Below, piece after piece: positions 1 through 12,956 of a stretch of 64,000 bases of DNA (the first letter of the stretch is position 1; every line of letters starts with the position of its first letter). The notes under the pieces were generated by a model. It saw nothing but the letters and a program-made list of their open reading frames with translations, did no database searches and was not told the DNA's origin. Source of the stretch: Anaeramoeba flamelloides (taxonomy: Eukaryota; Metamonada; Anaeramoebidae); contig JANTQA010000012.1 of the NCBI GenBank assembly GCA_027625915.1, positions 6,842,501-6,906,500 of the forward strand, in the 5' to 3' direction. The position numbers and the translations under genes are program-made.

Positions 1-742
1 GTACGGCCAATTTCAATGTAAAACTGGAAATATGGATTGGGCACAAATGATTTTTTAAACAATAAACTGTAATTATATGTTTTCAATTCTATTGGATTTT
101 TTTTTGAGATTAAACAAGTTATGAATATGATTTTTTCAAACAAAAAGAAAATATTAAACACCAATTTACACACCTAAAAAATATCAGATAAAATCGAGAT
201 CAGAAAATTTAATATCTTTTATTTCTGTAATACAATACTAAGAAACAAATTGAATGATTATCAAGAATCAATAAATGACAGTTAATGATTTCGAATGTTT
301 AAACACTTTTTTGAAGATTGAGTTTAAAAGATATATTATAAAATAAATTTGCCCCACTTTATTGGAAATAGCTTAACTGGTACTTACCCAGAATAAAACT
401 AAAAAGTAAATAAATTTTCTTCTTAAAAATTGAAAAAATATAACCTCTTGGGTGAACTAATTTAAGAAAAATAACAATGTTCATTTTGATATTCAATTGA
501 AAACTAAATAAAATTCCAATTGATAGGAATATTATTTCTCTACAATCATTTTTACTTTATTTCAATAACATTAAAATAACACATTTTACCTAAGTGGCTA
601 TAAATCCTACAATAAAAAAATTGAAAATGAACACGTTGTAGAAAAAAAAATAAAAAATAAAAAAAAGAAAGCAAAATGTGAAAAAATGTTTTCAATTTCA
701 GAAATTGTCAAAATAAATGTTTTTCTTTGGATATAAACTCTT

Positions 743-1278
743 TTTCAAAAATTGTGACCCACCTGAAATAATAAATTGAAAAAAAAAATTTATCCTTTAG
801 TATTCAAGAACAATTAATAACTCAATATGATTTGTAATTCACTTTTAAGTCATTCTAAATCTATAAAAGCCTGATATATTAAAAATTAAAAAAAAATAAA
901 ACCAAAAACTAAAAAAAAGTGAGTCACAATTTTTGAAATGAGCATTACCGGTTTTTTATTAATCAACTTTCACTGAAAAAAAGTTAAACAACAAGATTTT
1001 TTATGAATAATTAAATCCCTTTTCAAAGACACTACATAGCCCCAATTTTCTTAGTGATTATTTGTCTTTTCGAAGATCTCTTTTTTTTTCCATAGGATCT
1101 TTTTAAAAAAAAAAAGAAAAAAAAAAGAAAAAGAAAAAGAAAAAAAAAGAATTTGGGGAAATTAGAAAAAATGATTCTGATCCAAAAATTTGAAAATAAT
1201 TTTTGTTAAGAATACTGGAATAAACCCTCAAAACAACTCGCAATAACATTATAAAGTGAGTCAAAATTTATGAAAAAT
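743..1278. mobile_element. MITE / short TIR element, family C
   Basis: A 20-bp inverted repeat pair, TTTCAAAAATTGTGACCCAC at 743 and GTGAGTCACAATTTTTGAAA at 919-938, bounds about 196 bp. A third, weaker TIR copy in the second orientation lies at 1257-1278, so the outer element may reach there. No transposase is visible. The left half recurs at about 52240-52355, where another MITE interrupts it. The layout (outer TIR, inner TIR, outer TIR) resembles the element at 25056-25743, whose TIR also begins TTTCAAA. A Tc1/mariner-type origin is an inference. Confidence 0.55.
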
Positions 1279-2309
1279 AGTTTATATTGAAAACCTTTAA
1301 AAAAAGTTTTCCACTCACTATAAATGGACCCATTGACTGGAAAATGTTTATTTTGATTCAGAGACCTAGTACTCACCCAAACACATACATAAACACCTTT
1401 TTAGTCAGGGTGACCCACTTAGAAGCAGTCTTTCACAATCCCTTGGATTTCCAAAATTTAAATAATAAAAAAAAAAACACAAATTTTAATCTATTCTTTT
1501 ATGTTTTAGAAAAGTTACAACTTTTTTTTTTATTAATCAGAGTTGTGAGTAAAATTTTGGTTTTAACCTATTCCTTTTATTAAATAGAAAAAAAAAAAAA
1601 TCCATGGTTGTGAAATATCAATTATTAATCGCATATTGTGGAATTTCTATTTATTATTCGTAATCTTATTATATGACTATTGAACACCCTGTGAAGTTAT
1701 TGGGTATTTTATTGTACTTTAGAGTATCTATTTTTTAAAAAAATTCTGAAATAGCGATTAAAATCTTAACTATACCCAATTCTCTCAAATTATTGACAAC
1801 CTAACTTCAATATACAGACTTTTAATTTGATCATGTAAATGAGACAATATGTTTATTTAATTATAATATTTTCATTATTTTTCTTCTCTTTTTTTTTTAT
1901 TTGAAAGTTTTTTTTTTAATTTCTTCTTTCCCTAAATTATAAAACAATTGAAAATTTCAAGTTAATTACAAGCTAATACTTTTATTAGTATTACTTCCTT
2001 AATAATAAATTGATAATATAGTTAATTGGCAATATAATTAAGACCCGAGAACTTCAAATTTTGGAGGTTATTATATTTATTATTTATATCAATTTTTCAT
2101 TTTTAAGAACTTCCTATTAATAAAAAAAAGTTTTTTTTTGATTAAGAAATATTTTAAATCACTTTTAATACAAATTTTTTTTTTAATTTATCTTTTTGGA
2201 TATTTTTTTTTCAATATATAATAATTATTATTTTTAAAAATCCTGTGCCTTTCAGGTAAAACCGAAATAGAAAAAAAAAACCCTTTTGATAATTCTTGCT
2301 GTATCCTTG

Positions 2310-2699
2310 TTTTTTTTTAAATTTTGTTTTTGTTCCATATATCTATTGATTTTCTAATCAAAATAAAAATTAAAAAAAACCTAATGGCAGTTTTCTTGAG
2401 TTTTTCTGTTTATTTTTGAAAATCCATTGATTCCCGTTAGGTTTTCTTGTGGTTTTCTGTTTTATTTGTGAAGTGTTCTAGGTTTTTTTGAGGTTTTCTA
2501 TTTTATTTGTGAAGTGTTCTAGGTTTTTTTTTTACTTTTTGAAATATTAAGAAAATCTAGAAAAATTTTACCTTTATTTAAAAAATTAAAAAAAAACTAA
2601 CGAAAAGTGTCCTAGGTTTTTTTTACTTTTTAGAAATAAACAGAAAATTTCTTAAATTCTTTGTTTATTACAAAAATTCAAAAAAAACGAACCAAAAAT

Positions 2700-2700
<1 letters not shown>
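2310..2700 (-). repeat. Hairpin-array repeat, copy 1
   Basis: This stretch holds modules of the hairpin-array family in reverse orientation: two copies of the 41-bp unit (reading GTGAAGTGTTCTAGGTTTTT here) and AGGTTTTTTTTAC-type stem sequences followed by partial inverted complements. It is more decayed than the copies at 23.8, 31.7 and 57.6 kb. The remainder of 1-3072 holds no gene I can support, only A/T-rich sequence and the MITE at 743. Confidence 0.6.

Positions 2701-2702
<2 letters not shown>

Positions 2703-2739
<37 letters not shown>
2703..2739. repeat. (AT)n microsatellite
   Basis: About 18 uninterrupted AT dinucleotides directly follow the hairpin-array copy. Confidence 0.9.
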
Positions 2740-2740
<1 letters not shown>

Positions 2741-3072
2741 CAATTTATCTCAATAAATAATTCCTTAATAGTCAAAATAATTGATTATCCGTTTGAAAGA
2801 CATTTATTAAATTTAAAATGCTTTTATAATTTATTCTCACCACTTAACTGTGAAAACAAAAAAATTTCAAATTTTTTACTATTAAATTTGAAAAACAATC
2901 TTCATGGGACCTATAAAAATGGATTTTGCAACTAAAATTGTTAAATATCTTTCAAAAATAATATTTGATCCAAGATCTTTTATTAACCAATAATATTTAT
3001 TATAATTGAAGGTTATTAAAAAAAAGTGAAAAAATAGCAAATTTATAATTTTTTTTTTTCAAAAAAATATGA

Positions 3073-4467
3073 TCATTTTTGAATTTTCAAAAAAATCAAC
3101 ATGAAAAATAAGATTAATATTGAAAAAGGTATTGTGATTACTAATGAGAATACCAGTGATTCCTTGACAAGGTTTGTATGATAATTTAAATTGAAATTGG
3201 TAAAGCTGTCAAGCAATTTTAAGGATATGATTACAATAAAGGGTGATAGATTTGTAACAAAAAGTATTGAAAAAATGCGTATCCAAGAGACGTCCATCTG
3301 GAAATGAACCCTTTGTATTGCAAAATGGAAAAACAAATAAAAGCTGAACAGGTAAATAGGAATTAAGCATTGGATCAAGATCAAAAAATAATCCAAATTC
3401 CTGTTTTGCAAATTGTCCATCTCATCGGAATAAAAGCATGCCAATATAAAGAAATATGCAAAGAACAAAGGAACAAAAAACATATTTAGGATTGTCAAAT
3501 ATGAAATTGTGGTGTAGCCATCTAAACGAAGCGACAGCAATGAAAAATTGATTAGGAGTGAAAGTGACAATAACGTAAGAATCAAAAATTGTTCTTGTTT
3601 TTCCATTTCATAATCCAATCTATTTTGCGTTGTTTGTAAGATCGCAAAGACACAAAAAAGATAAAGGCTTGCAATGATAAAAAAACTGAAAAACGGCGAC
3701 CACGGCCAGTTCTCAAACCATTTTAGCTTGCAAAAAAGGTATACTAAAGAAAAGGAACAAGATAATACAAGGAATGCACCATCAGTGATAAAATTTGGAA
3801 TCTTTTTTTTCATTCGATCGATCTTCGATCTTCTTTTGGAATATACCTCGAATTTTTCGTGAATCAATTTAGCATTTCGGTATTTTTGGACCTGTTCTAC
3901 AAAGAATTTCAGTGGTTCACCAGATAATCTCTTTAACAATTGCTGTTGTTTTTTTAATTCAAATTTTCGAATAGTTTTTTCTTTTTCTTTTTCTCCTTCT
4001 TTTTCTCCTTCTTTTTCTCCTTCAAAAGTGTGGCTCTCTTTGTTGCTGTTATTTAAAATAATCGGTGCCTCTCGAAGATCGAACAAATAACTTTGGGTGC
4101 TTTTTTCTGGAAAAAAACCTAAACGCGTTGTTATTTTATATTTGTATTTGCCATAACGAGAAGCAACAAGATCCCCAAAGTCCAATAAATCTAAATTTGA
4201 TTCAAAAAAGTGTTTCCACAAGATCCAATCTTGTGAAACAGAATTGAATTGTAAATTAACCAAACTACACATCACCAAATGATAAGGCGAAAGGTGAGTA
4301 AAAATTTTTAATAAAATTTCATCTGGTAAATCTTGAAAGGAATCTTTTTCCTCATTGTTTTGTCGGCATCTAGAGAGCTTGCTATTTGTTGTAATTTTGG
4401 TTGGTTGCAGAAATTTCTCAAATGTTAGGTGATTAAAACTTTCAAGCCGGCTTAGATTTTGGATCAT
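3073..4467 (-). CDS. F-box protein fused to TMEM185-like multi-pass membrane domain
   Basis: A single-exon ORF of 464 residues starts at an ATG. Residues 43-88 form an F-box (LPDEILLKIFTHLSPYHL, then a VSQDWILWKHFF tail), so the protein probably binds Skp1 in an SCF ubiquitin ligase. Residues 149-164 are a small GEKE tandem repeat, and a basic helical stretch leads into about seven hydrophobic segments from residue 228 to the end. Two of these carry the motifs RLDG followed by FFVPLFF, and KLKWFENWPWSPFF. These resemble the RLDG...W...PLW repeats of the TMEM185 / fragile-X-F-associated membrane family; that match is from memory and moderate. If both halves are real, this is a membrane-anchored F-box protein. 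No introns are seen and the neighbours are distant. Confidence 0.75.
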   Translation of the reverse strand: MIQNLSRLESFNHLTFEKFLQPTKITTNSKLSRCRQNNEEKDSFQDLPDEILLKIFTHLSPYHLVMCSLVNLQFNSVSQDWILWKHFFESNLDLLDFGDLVASRYGKYKYKITTRLGFFPEKSTQSYLFDLREAPIILNNSNKESHTFEGEKEGEKEGEKEKEKTIRKFELKKQQQLLKRLSGEPLKFFVEQVQKYRNAKLIHEKFEVYSKRRSKIDRMKKKIPNFITDGAFLVLSCSFSLVYLFCKLKWFENWPWSPFFSFFIIASLYLFCVFAILQTTQNRLDYEMEKQEQFLILTLLSLSLLINFSLLSLRLDGYTTISYLTILNMFFVPLFFAYFFILACFYSDEMDNLQNRNLDYFLILIQCLIPIYLFSFYLFFHFAIQRVHFQMDVSWIRIFSILFVTNLSPFIVIISLKLLDSFTNFNLNYHTNLVKESLVFSLVITIPFSILILFFMLIFLKIQK

Positions 4468-7400
4468 AGAAAGTAATCACAAATCAAACTCGAAAAAAAT
4501 GGGATTGTGAAATTGATCATTTTTAATCAAGTTTGATAGAAAGACATTTAATTAGCTTCACTAGTGACTAACTTTGTTCATGGTTCTTCTATTAAATTCG
4601 ATCGAACTTGAATCTGAGTTATTCTGAAAGTTTAAAGAGCTAACAAAATGATTAAAAAAATCTTGAGGTTAATAACTTTATTTCAACACCAATTAGAAAA
4701 CTAATAAAATACACATTTAATCCCTAGCCATCTCTATAACTTTTCTCGGGTCTCCAGGGGCGAATGAGTCATTAAAAATGAGATGTTAGAGTACTTGTGT
4801 TTTGATTGGATATTTTCATATGAAAAATAGTAAAGATTTTAAGGATTGTAAAATGGAAAAAAATTCAATCTAAAAAAAAAATTCAACAAAGAATTCTCAA
4901 AGACAAAAAATCAATTCAAAAAAAAAGTTAAAAAAGAAATTTACTATTCCAAAAAATTAATTATGAAAAAAAAAAATATTTAATAATAATATCTCGAAAT
5001 TTTTAAATACCAAATTTTTTTCAATTTTAAAATAAAATTATTTCTTTAGTTACACAATCAATTTAATTTATCTTGATATAATTTACTGTTTATTTTAAAA
5101 CCCTCTATTTTTGACAAAGTAAGGATTTTTAAACATTCTTGGGATAAAAATAACATTAGTGAAAAATGAAATAAAAAAAATTTTCGAGATCTCAAAAAAC
5201 GAGAAAGATCAAACTTGAGAAACCAACAAAATGTTTTTCAAAAATATAATTTACCACTATTTAAATTGGAAATAAATTGTATCTATTTAATACATTACCG
5301 AAAATAAACTAATTCCCGATGTTGATTGTCAGAAATCTATCTTGGTTTAAATTCTCCTTTATTTTGAATTATTATCAATAACTTATCCAAAAATCATTTG
5401 AAATACTATATTTATGTTGGATTAATTTTAATAGTTTCAAAATTCCCAACATAAAATAATTTATTTAGCCATTTTCAAAAAGTATTGAGGGCCATTCATC
5501 ACATATAGTTTTCTCATCCATCCTTTCACTCAAAATCTCCTTTCTGCCAACAAGAAAAATTTTCAAATAGTAATAAAGATAATCTGTTATTCTCGGAAAA
5601 TATTTAATAAATTATAATTTTATATATATATTTAACCATCCAAGAAAAATATTAATAAACAATATTGATTTTTTCATAATAAAAGTAAAAAAAAAAAGAA
5701 GAAGAAGAAGAAGAAGGAGTAACAGACAATAGGAGAAAAGTTGGTTACTTTCTCTCATATCAAATGTTTGTATTTTGTATTTTTTTTTGAAACAATTTTC
5801 TTTAATTCTGATTAGTAATAATACTAAAAGTGTTGAAATTAATATCTTAATGTTCCTTCACATATCATCCCTTTCAGAAATTAACATATGGAATCACCAA
5901 TTTCGCCATTATTAATCAATTAAAAGTACATCAAACTGTCTATTTTTTAAATTAATTCTTGGTTTTTTATTTAGTTCAAATTTAATTACCAATTGTAAAC
6001 AATTCATTATCATAAGAATAAATACCAATTAAAAATGATCAATATTTTATTATTAATTCTTACTGTACATATTTCAAACAGAAAGGACAAAATTTATTTG
6101 ATTTTTTTTATTTATTGATAATAATCTCTATTAAAAATAGTAGTAAATACTCTAAATTTTGAATTATTTAATAGGTGGATAACTGTCTTAATATTAATGA
6201 ATTTGAGAAAATAAGTAAAAAATTTTCTTGATGGTGATTTGAATAACACAAATAAAGAAATTTATCGTGGTCTTTTTCGAAATAAAAAATCAAATTGGGT
6301 AAATTATTTTTCTTTAAAATAGTGAAGATCTTTAAGGAAAACCAAAATGAAACAATAACAAATATAAAGAATCCTAGAAAATTCTTTTAAGTTTTTCTAT
6401 ATTCTTTTTGGATAATGAAAGTAATACGGCTTTTTAAATTCTAATAAAAATATTAAAAGTAAACACCCCCAACGTTAAAAATCAACATTTTTTAGTAAAT
6501 TACAACAGTTTTGCAATTTTATTTCTTTCATTTTAAATTCTCAAAATGTATAACACATTCCAATAACAAATTCTTTTGATTCTATTTTTTTTAAAATAAC
6601 AAAGATTAGTGGTTATTTAATATATAAAGAAAATATACATTTCTTCTATCCACTTGTCTTTTTTATATATTTATATTTATATACTTCAATTAAAAACTCA
6701 ACCATTTATACCCCCCCAATAAAACAAAAAATCGAAAAAACAATAATTCACATAATCAGTAAAGTATTATCTAAAAAAAATCCTTTTTTTCGGGAAATAA
6801 CCTACAATATCTTTCATAATAATTGGCCCTTTAAAAATCAAATTTTAAATCAAAATATTTTTAATAATTGAAGTTATCTATTATAATATAATAATTTAGA
6901 TTTTAATATTCAATACTATACTCAAGAGATATTTATTTTTTGTCCTAAAATAAAAGAAAAAAAAATAAAAAAAACTGTTAAAAAAAATTGGGACATTTAT
7001 TTTGAATGAAGCATTAGATAAAAAAAAGAAAAAGTAAAAAAGTAAACAACCCCATTTATCGATTCTCCTTCCATTTGAATAACTAAATCTAATCTCTTTT
7101 TCATATTTGAAACCAAAATTTTCATTAATTCATCTGTTAATTCTTTCCAATTTTTCATTTTCATTTTCCATTTTAACAAAACACTTTTGAAAAAATAAAA
7201 AAGAGAAAAAAGTATTTATTTGCAAACTTTTCATTGTGAGAGGAAAAACTTCAAAACGATACAAAAGCAATTCATTATTCAAATTTAAGATGGACCATTT
7301 ATTATGAAATTTAGTTTATATTAATATTATTAGAAAAAGGGTTATTTTTTCTCATTTTTTTAGCTTAAATTTCAAAGAAAAATAATAATATCAACTAAAA

Positions 7401-8849
7401 TCTATATGAATTTGGAATTATAAAATTTATTTTTTTATTGCTTTGAAATTGTTTTAAGGATGTAATAGAGTTTTGTCCAAGGTGGTTGACAAAACTTGTG
7501 AAAAAATATTCAAAATAATAAAAAATAAAAATTCTTTATTTATTTAACACACAAACATACATAATTTATCATTCGATTTCAACTATTCAGTACGTTAAAT
7601 AATTACTTAAATCAATATTACCAAATAATTAATTTAAAATATAAATAAATTTTGTCTTTTATGTTTAAATATGAACATAAAGAAATAATATTAAATATTA
7701 CTTCTTCTTAATTAGTATGTCGCTTGTTATGAAAATGGATGTTTAAAATTACTAATTAAATTAAAAGAATTTCAAATTTAATGAAATAATTTTAAACATT
7801 GATAGTTTGATTTCATTCCTTTTTGATTAATAAAAGTGAAATATTTAATATTACATTTAAATTTGTTGAAGAACATTTAAGTATAAACACAAATTGGTTG
7901 TAAACTATCATTCTTCATCATATAACAGCAATAAAAATAGAGGTTTTTATATTCATTTGTTTGTCAATTTCAAAAAAATAAAAAATAGAAAATGAAAAAT
8001 TTTTCTTCCTCCTAAAAAATCATCTTTTTTAAAAAAATTTTTTTAATTATTTACCTATTTATTATAAAGGATAATTTTTTAATAGAAAAACGATTTCTAT
8101 ATCTTGCCAATTTATTTGAGGTTGAGGTTGGAAAAGCTGGATAAGGAATCTATTAATATTTTCAACCAAAAAAAAAAAAAAATAAAAAAAAAATTATTCG
8201 TTTTCTCATCTTGTGGATCAAAAGAATAAACATGTTAAAAAGATTTATTTATCAATTGATCCTAAAATTTACCACGAAATAGTTGATAATAAAATTAAAA
8301 ATATAAATTTGAAGTTTTGGTTATATTTTATTGGAATTGAAAAGTATCAGAATTAAAGAAATTTTTACAGTTAAAATCTCTCTTTTCTCGTTTAGTCTGA
8401 TTTATTTACAAAAAAATACATATTTCAATAATTTAAAAAAACAATAATAATTAAAGAATATAAAAATTGGATGAATAGAAAAAAAAAATAAAATAGATTT
8501 GAATTATAAATTTTTTTAAATTTTTATTTATGAATTATTTTAAAAAAAATTGGAATTATTGATTTAGATTTATAAATAAATATAGATAGATTGATAGATA
8601 GATATTATTTAAAAATAAATGAAAAATATAAGGCATTAATAGAGCCATTTGGAAAGGGTTTGAAACAAGTTTTTGAAAGGGTGTTAATAAAATAGTATCT
8701 AAAACAACATTACACAGGAACTATTTTAAGAGCTGTTTTTCAAAATTATATTTTGGGGGGTATTAAAATGGCTTTACTAACCCAAAAAGAAAAGAAAAGA
8801 AAAGAAAAGAAAAGAAAAGGAGTAATTAACTTTTCAAATTATAAAAAGC
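4468..8849. other. Gene-free stretch between F-box and FRAG1-like genes
   Basis: No complete gene can be supported here. There is a (GAA)n run at about 5697-5718, a GATA-type run at 8583-8606 and an (AAAAG)n run at 8783-8819. Short coding-like pieces occur on the minus strand near 7080-7150 (reading KNWKELTDELMKILVSN) and 8060-8165 (reading NRFLIQLFQPQPQINWQDIE), and on the plus strand near 8190-8350. They cannot be joined by convincing splice sites and may be gene or transposon relics, or chance at this base composition. Confidence 0.4.
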
Positions 8850-9824
8850 TTAATCCAAGTAAAGCTCTTCAGAACTGGATGAGTGTTCACTGAGCTCTTG
8901 TTCCTCGATGTCCATGGAATCTGAGTTTCCAATTAATCCAGAATTATTCTTGTTATTATTATTTTGAAAAATTACCACTAAGGACACATTTCTTAATAAA
9001 GTATTAAATAGCCAGAAATAAGTAATGATTGTAACAATCGACAAATATTGAAAAAGAGCAGCAAAAGAAACTAGGATCAACCGAGATTTTTTATTTGAAG
9101 TTTGTACTCTTTGTAAAGTCATTGATAATATTACACAAATTATTAAAAAGATAAAAAGAATTACAAACTTCCAAAAACGCTTGCAGTTAAAATCCTTTTT
9201 TCCATTGCCATTTTCGTTTTCATTAATATTATCATTATCATTCTCATGATCATTATCGTTCTCGTTCTCATTAATGACGAAGTTGTTGGTGGAGTGGGAG
9301 TCTTTATATGATTTCTTATGAAATCCATTTTTAATCATAAAGACTATGTACAAAAGGAAATGAAGGCAAGTAAAATAAAAAAATATCCCAGCAAATATAA
9401 AATGAAGGTAAGTATGCCAAACGACTTTTGGCGTTTTTGGATCGATTTCTCGATCGGATGGCCAGTCTTGTTGAATGGGGAAGATTGCTTGGAAAGAAAA
9501 CCCCAAGATTGCGATCGCAAAGACAACATACATTGCACGATGGAGTTTCTTGTCTTTCTGGTAAAGGTACATTTGTCTTTTATAAAACAGATGTTGTGAC
9601 CACAAAACTAACACCCCTGTGACTGTAAGTAGCGAAGAAGAAACAAAATATTCTGGATAATGGTTTTCACATAAGGAATGGAATGGAATAGGTACATCAA
9701 CATGCCCTAGCGATCGTGCAAAGATTTGGGAAATTACAAGCGCAGAAACTGCTATTGTTAGTGCTAAATTTAAAATGTGGTTCACTTTAATATGAGTTAA
9801 TTGGTTTTGGTTGCCTGTGTTCAT
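8850..9824 (-). CDS. FRAG1/DRAM/Sfk1-family membrane protein (PGAP2-like)
   Basis: A single-exon protein of 324 residues with an ATG at 9824. Six hydrophobic segments lie near residues 14-36, 60-80, 94-113, 137-165, 218-240 and 253-280, the six-helix layout of the FRAG1/DRAM/Sfk1 family (Pfam Frag1). A lumenal loop after helix 1 has paired-Cys/Pro character (HVDVPIPFHSLCENHYPEYF), and IFPIQQDWP follows helix 3. The helix 4-5 loop is extended by an Asn/Asp/Glu low-complexity run (about residues 180-208), and the tail is acidic and Ser-rich. Family members include PGAP2, which acts in Golgi GPI-anchor lipid remodelling, and the autophagy modulators DRAM1/2. Which subfamily this belongs to cannot be settled here, but a GPI inositol-deacylase gene is the next gene. 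Confidence 0.82.
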   Translation of the reverse strand: MNTGNQNQLTHIKVNHILNLALTIAVSALVISQIFARSLGHVDVPIPFHSLCENHYPEYFVSSSLLTVTGVLVLWSQHLFYKRQMYLYQKDKKLHRAMYVVFAIAILGFSFQAIFPIQQDWPSDREIDPKTPKVVWHTYLHFIFAGIFFYFTCLHFLLYIVFMIKNGFHKKSYKDSHSTNNFVINENENDNDHENDNDNINENENGNGKKDFNCKRFWKFVILFIFLIICVILSMTLQRVQTSNKKSRLILVSFAALFQYLSIVTIITYFWLFNTLLRNVSLVVIFQNNNNKNNSGLIGNSDSMDIEEQELSEHSSSSEELYLD

Positions 9825-10721
9825 GTAAAAATTTGTTCAAAATTTTTTTTTTTGGATTAAAAAAAAAAATGAGAAAAAAAGTTAAAAAATGAGAGTTTTT
9901 GAACAAAGTTTAAATGATGGAATTATGATTCCTCTAAATACTTGTTTTCAATCTTGGAGAAGTGTTTTTGACTTTTTTGAATCCAAACTTAATTAATCAA
10001 CATGAGGAAAAATAAAATTCACAATTTACTTTTATTTTTTTTTGTTTTGAGTCTTTTGTAAATAAATTGACAAAACTTAAGGGACAAGTGTGTTAACAAG
10101 GTTTGATCTAAAATTAAAGTGTCTTGTTATTGGATGTAAATTACATTAGTAATCCAAGACTCAAATGTTGATAAAAATATTAATACTGTTATTTTCCAAT
10201 TAATAAATGAAAATTATTAGATCAATCTCCAAAATGAATATTAAGGGACTAGTCTTCTCCGACAACAAGGTAAAATTTTAAAATATGTTATTGGTGATAT
10301 TCTTTACTTACAAATTTTGTAGATCCCAAGTGTCAAAAAATTCTGATCGACTAAGAAAGCCATAAATGAAAATAAGTTTTGTGAGATCAATTTTTTTTTT
10401 CCATTTTTTCCGAAAAAGAAAACTATTAAATTCTTTTTTTTTCTCACAATTTATCAAGTTTTTACCCCGTTTATTGCAATTTTGATCATTATTAGACTAT
10501 AACAAGTCTTTGTTACCAGTAATATTAATATAAAGATTTTTTTTCTTTTTTGAGATAAAACTTTTGGTTAACCAAAAAAATTGAAATATTTATAGGATTA
10601 AAAAATAATAGTATTTTTTTAAGAATACTAGTTATAATAATCAAAATTTTAAAGTCATGTAAATATTTTACTCTGAAATTTTGTTTTTGTATTAAGAACA
10701 AAATTCGATTTTTTAAAATAA

Positions 10722-11398
10722 AATTTTCTTGAAGATATTTGGGAATTAGTTAATTTTATCCTCTAAATTCAAAATCATTTTTTTTCTGTCAAAAATGAAT
10801 TTAATTGTTATAAGGATTCTTGTGAAGAAGACCAAACAATTTGTTAAAACAATTTTTCAAAATTGAAAAATTTTTTGCAATTTTTTTTTACATTATTTGA
10901 AAACCAGAAAACAACTTTGTAAAAATCTTAGAGAAAAAAATTTTTTTGCTTAATAGATCTCAATTTAATTGATAAACTTTTGTCAAGCTTCTACCAAATA
11001 TTCATTTATTGAATCTCCTATACTTCATTTAGTTTTATTGGCTGAGATTAGAATTGAAATATCAATCAAATAAAAAGAAACCAAATAAAAAATTTGTTTT
11101 CGAAATCAATACTTTCCGACATAAAACGAAAAATTTGTTTTCCCATTTTCAAGAATTAACTTAATTCTTAAACAAAATAATAGGTTACTTTTTTTCGATT
11201 TATATTGGAAACATGTAAATTTTGAATTTCAAAAAAGAGACTCAAATTAATAAATTGTTTAAATCATGCTAACTCATCCATTCCATAAGTCGAAACACAA
11301 ATTACAAAAGAAAAAATTATCAAGATCTTGATAAGATTTCATTTTATTTTCAAAAACGACTACTACCTTAATTATAATTGTTACAATCAAATTAGAAG
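10722..11398. repeat. Dispersed repeat of about 680 bp, copy 1
   Basis: This segment is repeated, in the same orientation and with good collinearity, at 47914-48600. Shared blocks include AATAGATCTCAATTTAATTG and ATTAACTTAATT next to a TATATTGGAAACATG block. No open frame is conserved. It precedes a LINE relic here but follows a LINE relic at 47.9 kb, so it may be a 5' part of the same element family or an independent repeat. Confidence 0.7.
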
Positions 11399-12529
11399 AG
11401 TAAAATTTTTGTCTTAGGGTTCAACTAAAGGAAGTTTAATTTATTGTTAAAAAATATCATTTCTAAAAGATGTTGTGGAGGTCTTTGGGTTTTCTTTCAA
11501 CTATTAAACTAGAAAAATATTTTTGGAGAAATGTGAACTAGTAAACTTTCATTTTTTAATTGGAAAATAATAGTATTACAAATATTACTATTTTTTGATA
11601 CAGATCAATTCAAAAAGATCATTGTATTCGTTAAAAAACCAAGAATTTCAGAAAAAAAATGTGTTTTGTCCAAATTTAAAGATTTGACTGTTAATTTTCT
11701 GACTCAAGGGTCGCAAAATATTGAATTTAAATTTTTTTGTTGAAAAGTGTTCGATTAAAGGCTAAAAATTTCAATTTTTTCTAAAAATTAAATAATTAAA
11801 TCTGGTACTTTTATAAAATATTTTTCTTGATGTCGGTAAATTGAAAAAACAATAGACTGTATAAAAAGGAAACAAAACAAACGAGTATTTATGTTTTTTT
11901 ATGAAAGGGTCGCTAATAGAACTAAATTTTCACCTAGAAAAAATATTTTAAATGATTCGTGGTTTTGGAATGAATTCGAATAAGGATATAACTAAAAAAA
12001 CGATAAAACCTACAGAAATTCTATATCTTGGGATTTAGATAAACAAACTCACTTAAAGTTTTACTTGGATAAAGTTAAAACCAATTTTAAAAAATTAATT
12101 AATATACTACAACAAAAAAAATTACCAATGGATTAAAAATTCATTTTTTTAAAAAAGGTTTTACTAGTCAATTATTAGATGGGTTAGAAATATTTGATCT
12201 GACACAAAAATATTTAAATCCAATTGATGTATGGATAAATAGAAGAAATAACTAAATTCTTATTCATAAATCCACATTCTCCAAGAATTATTTATCAAAC
12301 AAAAGTCAAAATCAACATTGCAAGAATAATGATATATAACAGAATATTTAAACTAATTTAAAAATTAAAAATTTTGGATTTTAATCATATAGGTGATAAT
12401 CTTATATTTAGAGAACTTTATTTAGAAAATATTAACTGGGAATCGAACACCTTAAAAGAACTAGAAATTTAACTCGATAAATATCGAATCAAACAACTAG
12501 AAAATAGTCCAAGCTGGAAATGTCGTTTG

Positions 12530-12603
12530 TTTTTTTTTTAATTTAAGAAATAAACAAAAAAATTATTAACGTTTTTGTTTATTTCTTAAATTAAAAAAAA
12601 AAC
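12530..12603. repeat. Perfect palindrome inserted in LINE relic
   Basis: Two arms of about 30 bp (poly-T, AATTTAAGAAATAAAC, A-run, and its exact complement) flank a loop of about 11 nt. It lies inside the LINE relic and belongs to the hairpin-array family. Confidence 0.85.
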
Positions 12604-12779
12604 TAATGATTAAAACTATTTAAAATGGAAGGGCTTCACTTCGATTTTAAAACTCAGAAATTTTACAAATTATCTAGACAGATATTCTTATGTTAAGAAC
12701 AAACATAAATCAAAATTTTGTAAATTATGCAAAAAAAAATTGGATATCATTGAAGATTTCGATTATTTTCTCTATGATC

Positions 12780-12956
12780 GTGTCGTCAAGTGCCTAGCTT
12801 TTTTTTGATTTTAGAAATAGAAAGAAAATTTTTGAAATTTTCTTTTTATTTCTAAAATTAAAAAAAAAAAATAACTATAACGTTCCAGAATTTGAAAGAA
12901 TAGAGGGAAATCAAAGATTTTATGTAATTCTTTTGAATTCTGGAAAACCTAACGAC
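12780..12956 (+). repeat. Hairpin unit with short TIR inside LINE zinc-knuckle region
   Basis: The unit opens with GTGTCGTCAAGTGCCTAGC and ends with AACCTAACGAC, so its ends form a short inverted repeat of the GTCGTTAG type. It contains two stem-loops: a TTTTAGAAATAGAAAGAAAA type and a CCAGAATTTGAAAGAAT type with its complement. The LINE copy at about 51430 is continuous at this point (CTCTGG then ACTACCCAGCC), so this is an insertion. Confidence 0.75.

Noticed and set aside
1287-1583. 98-codon open frame
   Set aside because: It starts at TTG, lies next to a MITE end and has the residue mix of translated A/T-rich noise. No motif is present.
9318-9622. Plus-strand and second minus-strand frames inside the FRAG1-like gene
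   Set aside because: They lie antisense to, or out of frame with, a well-supported membrane protein gene.
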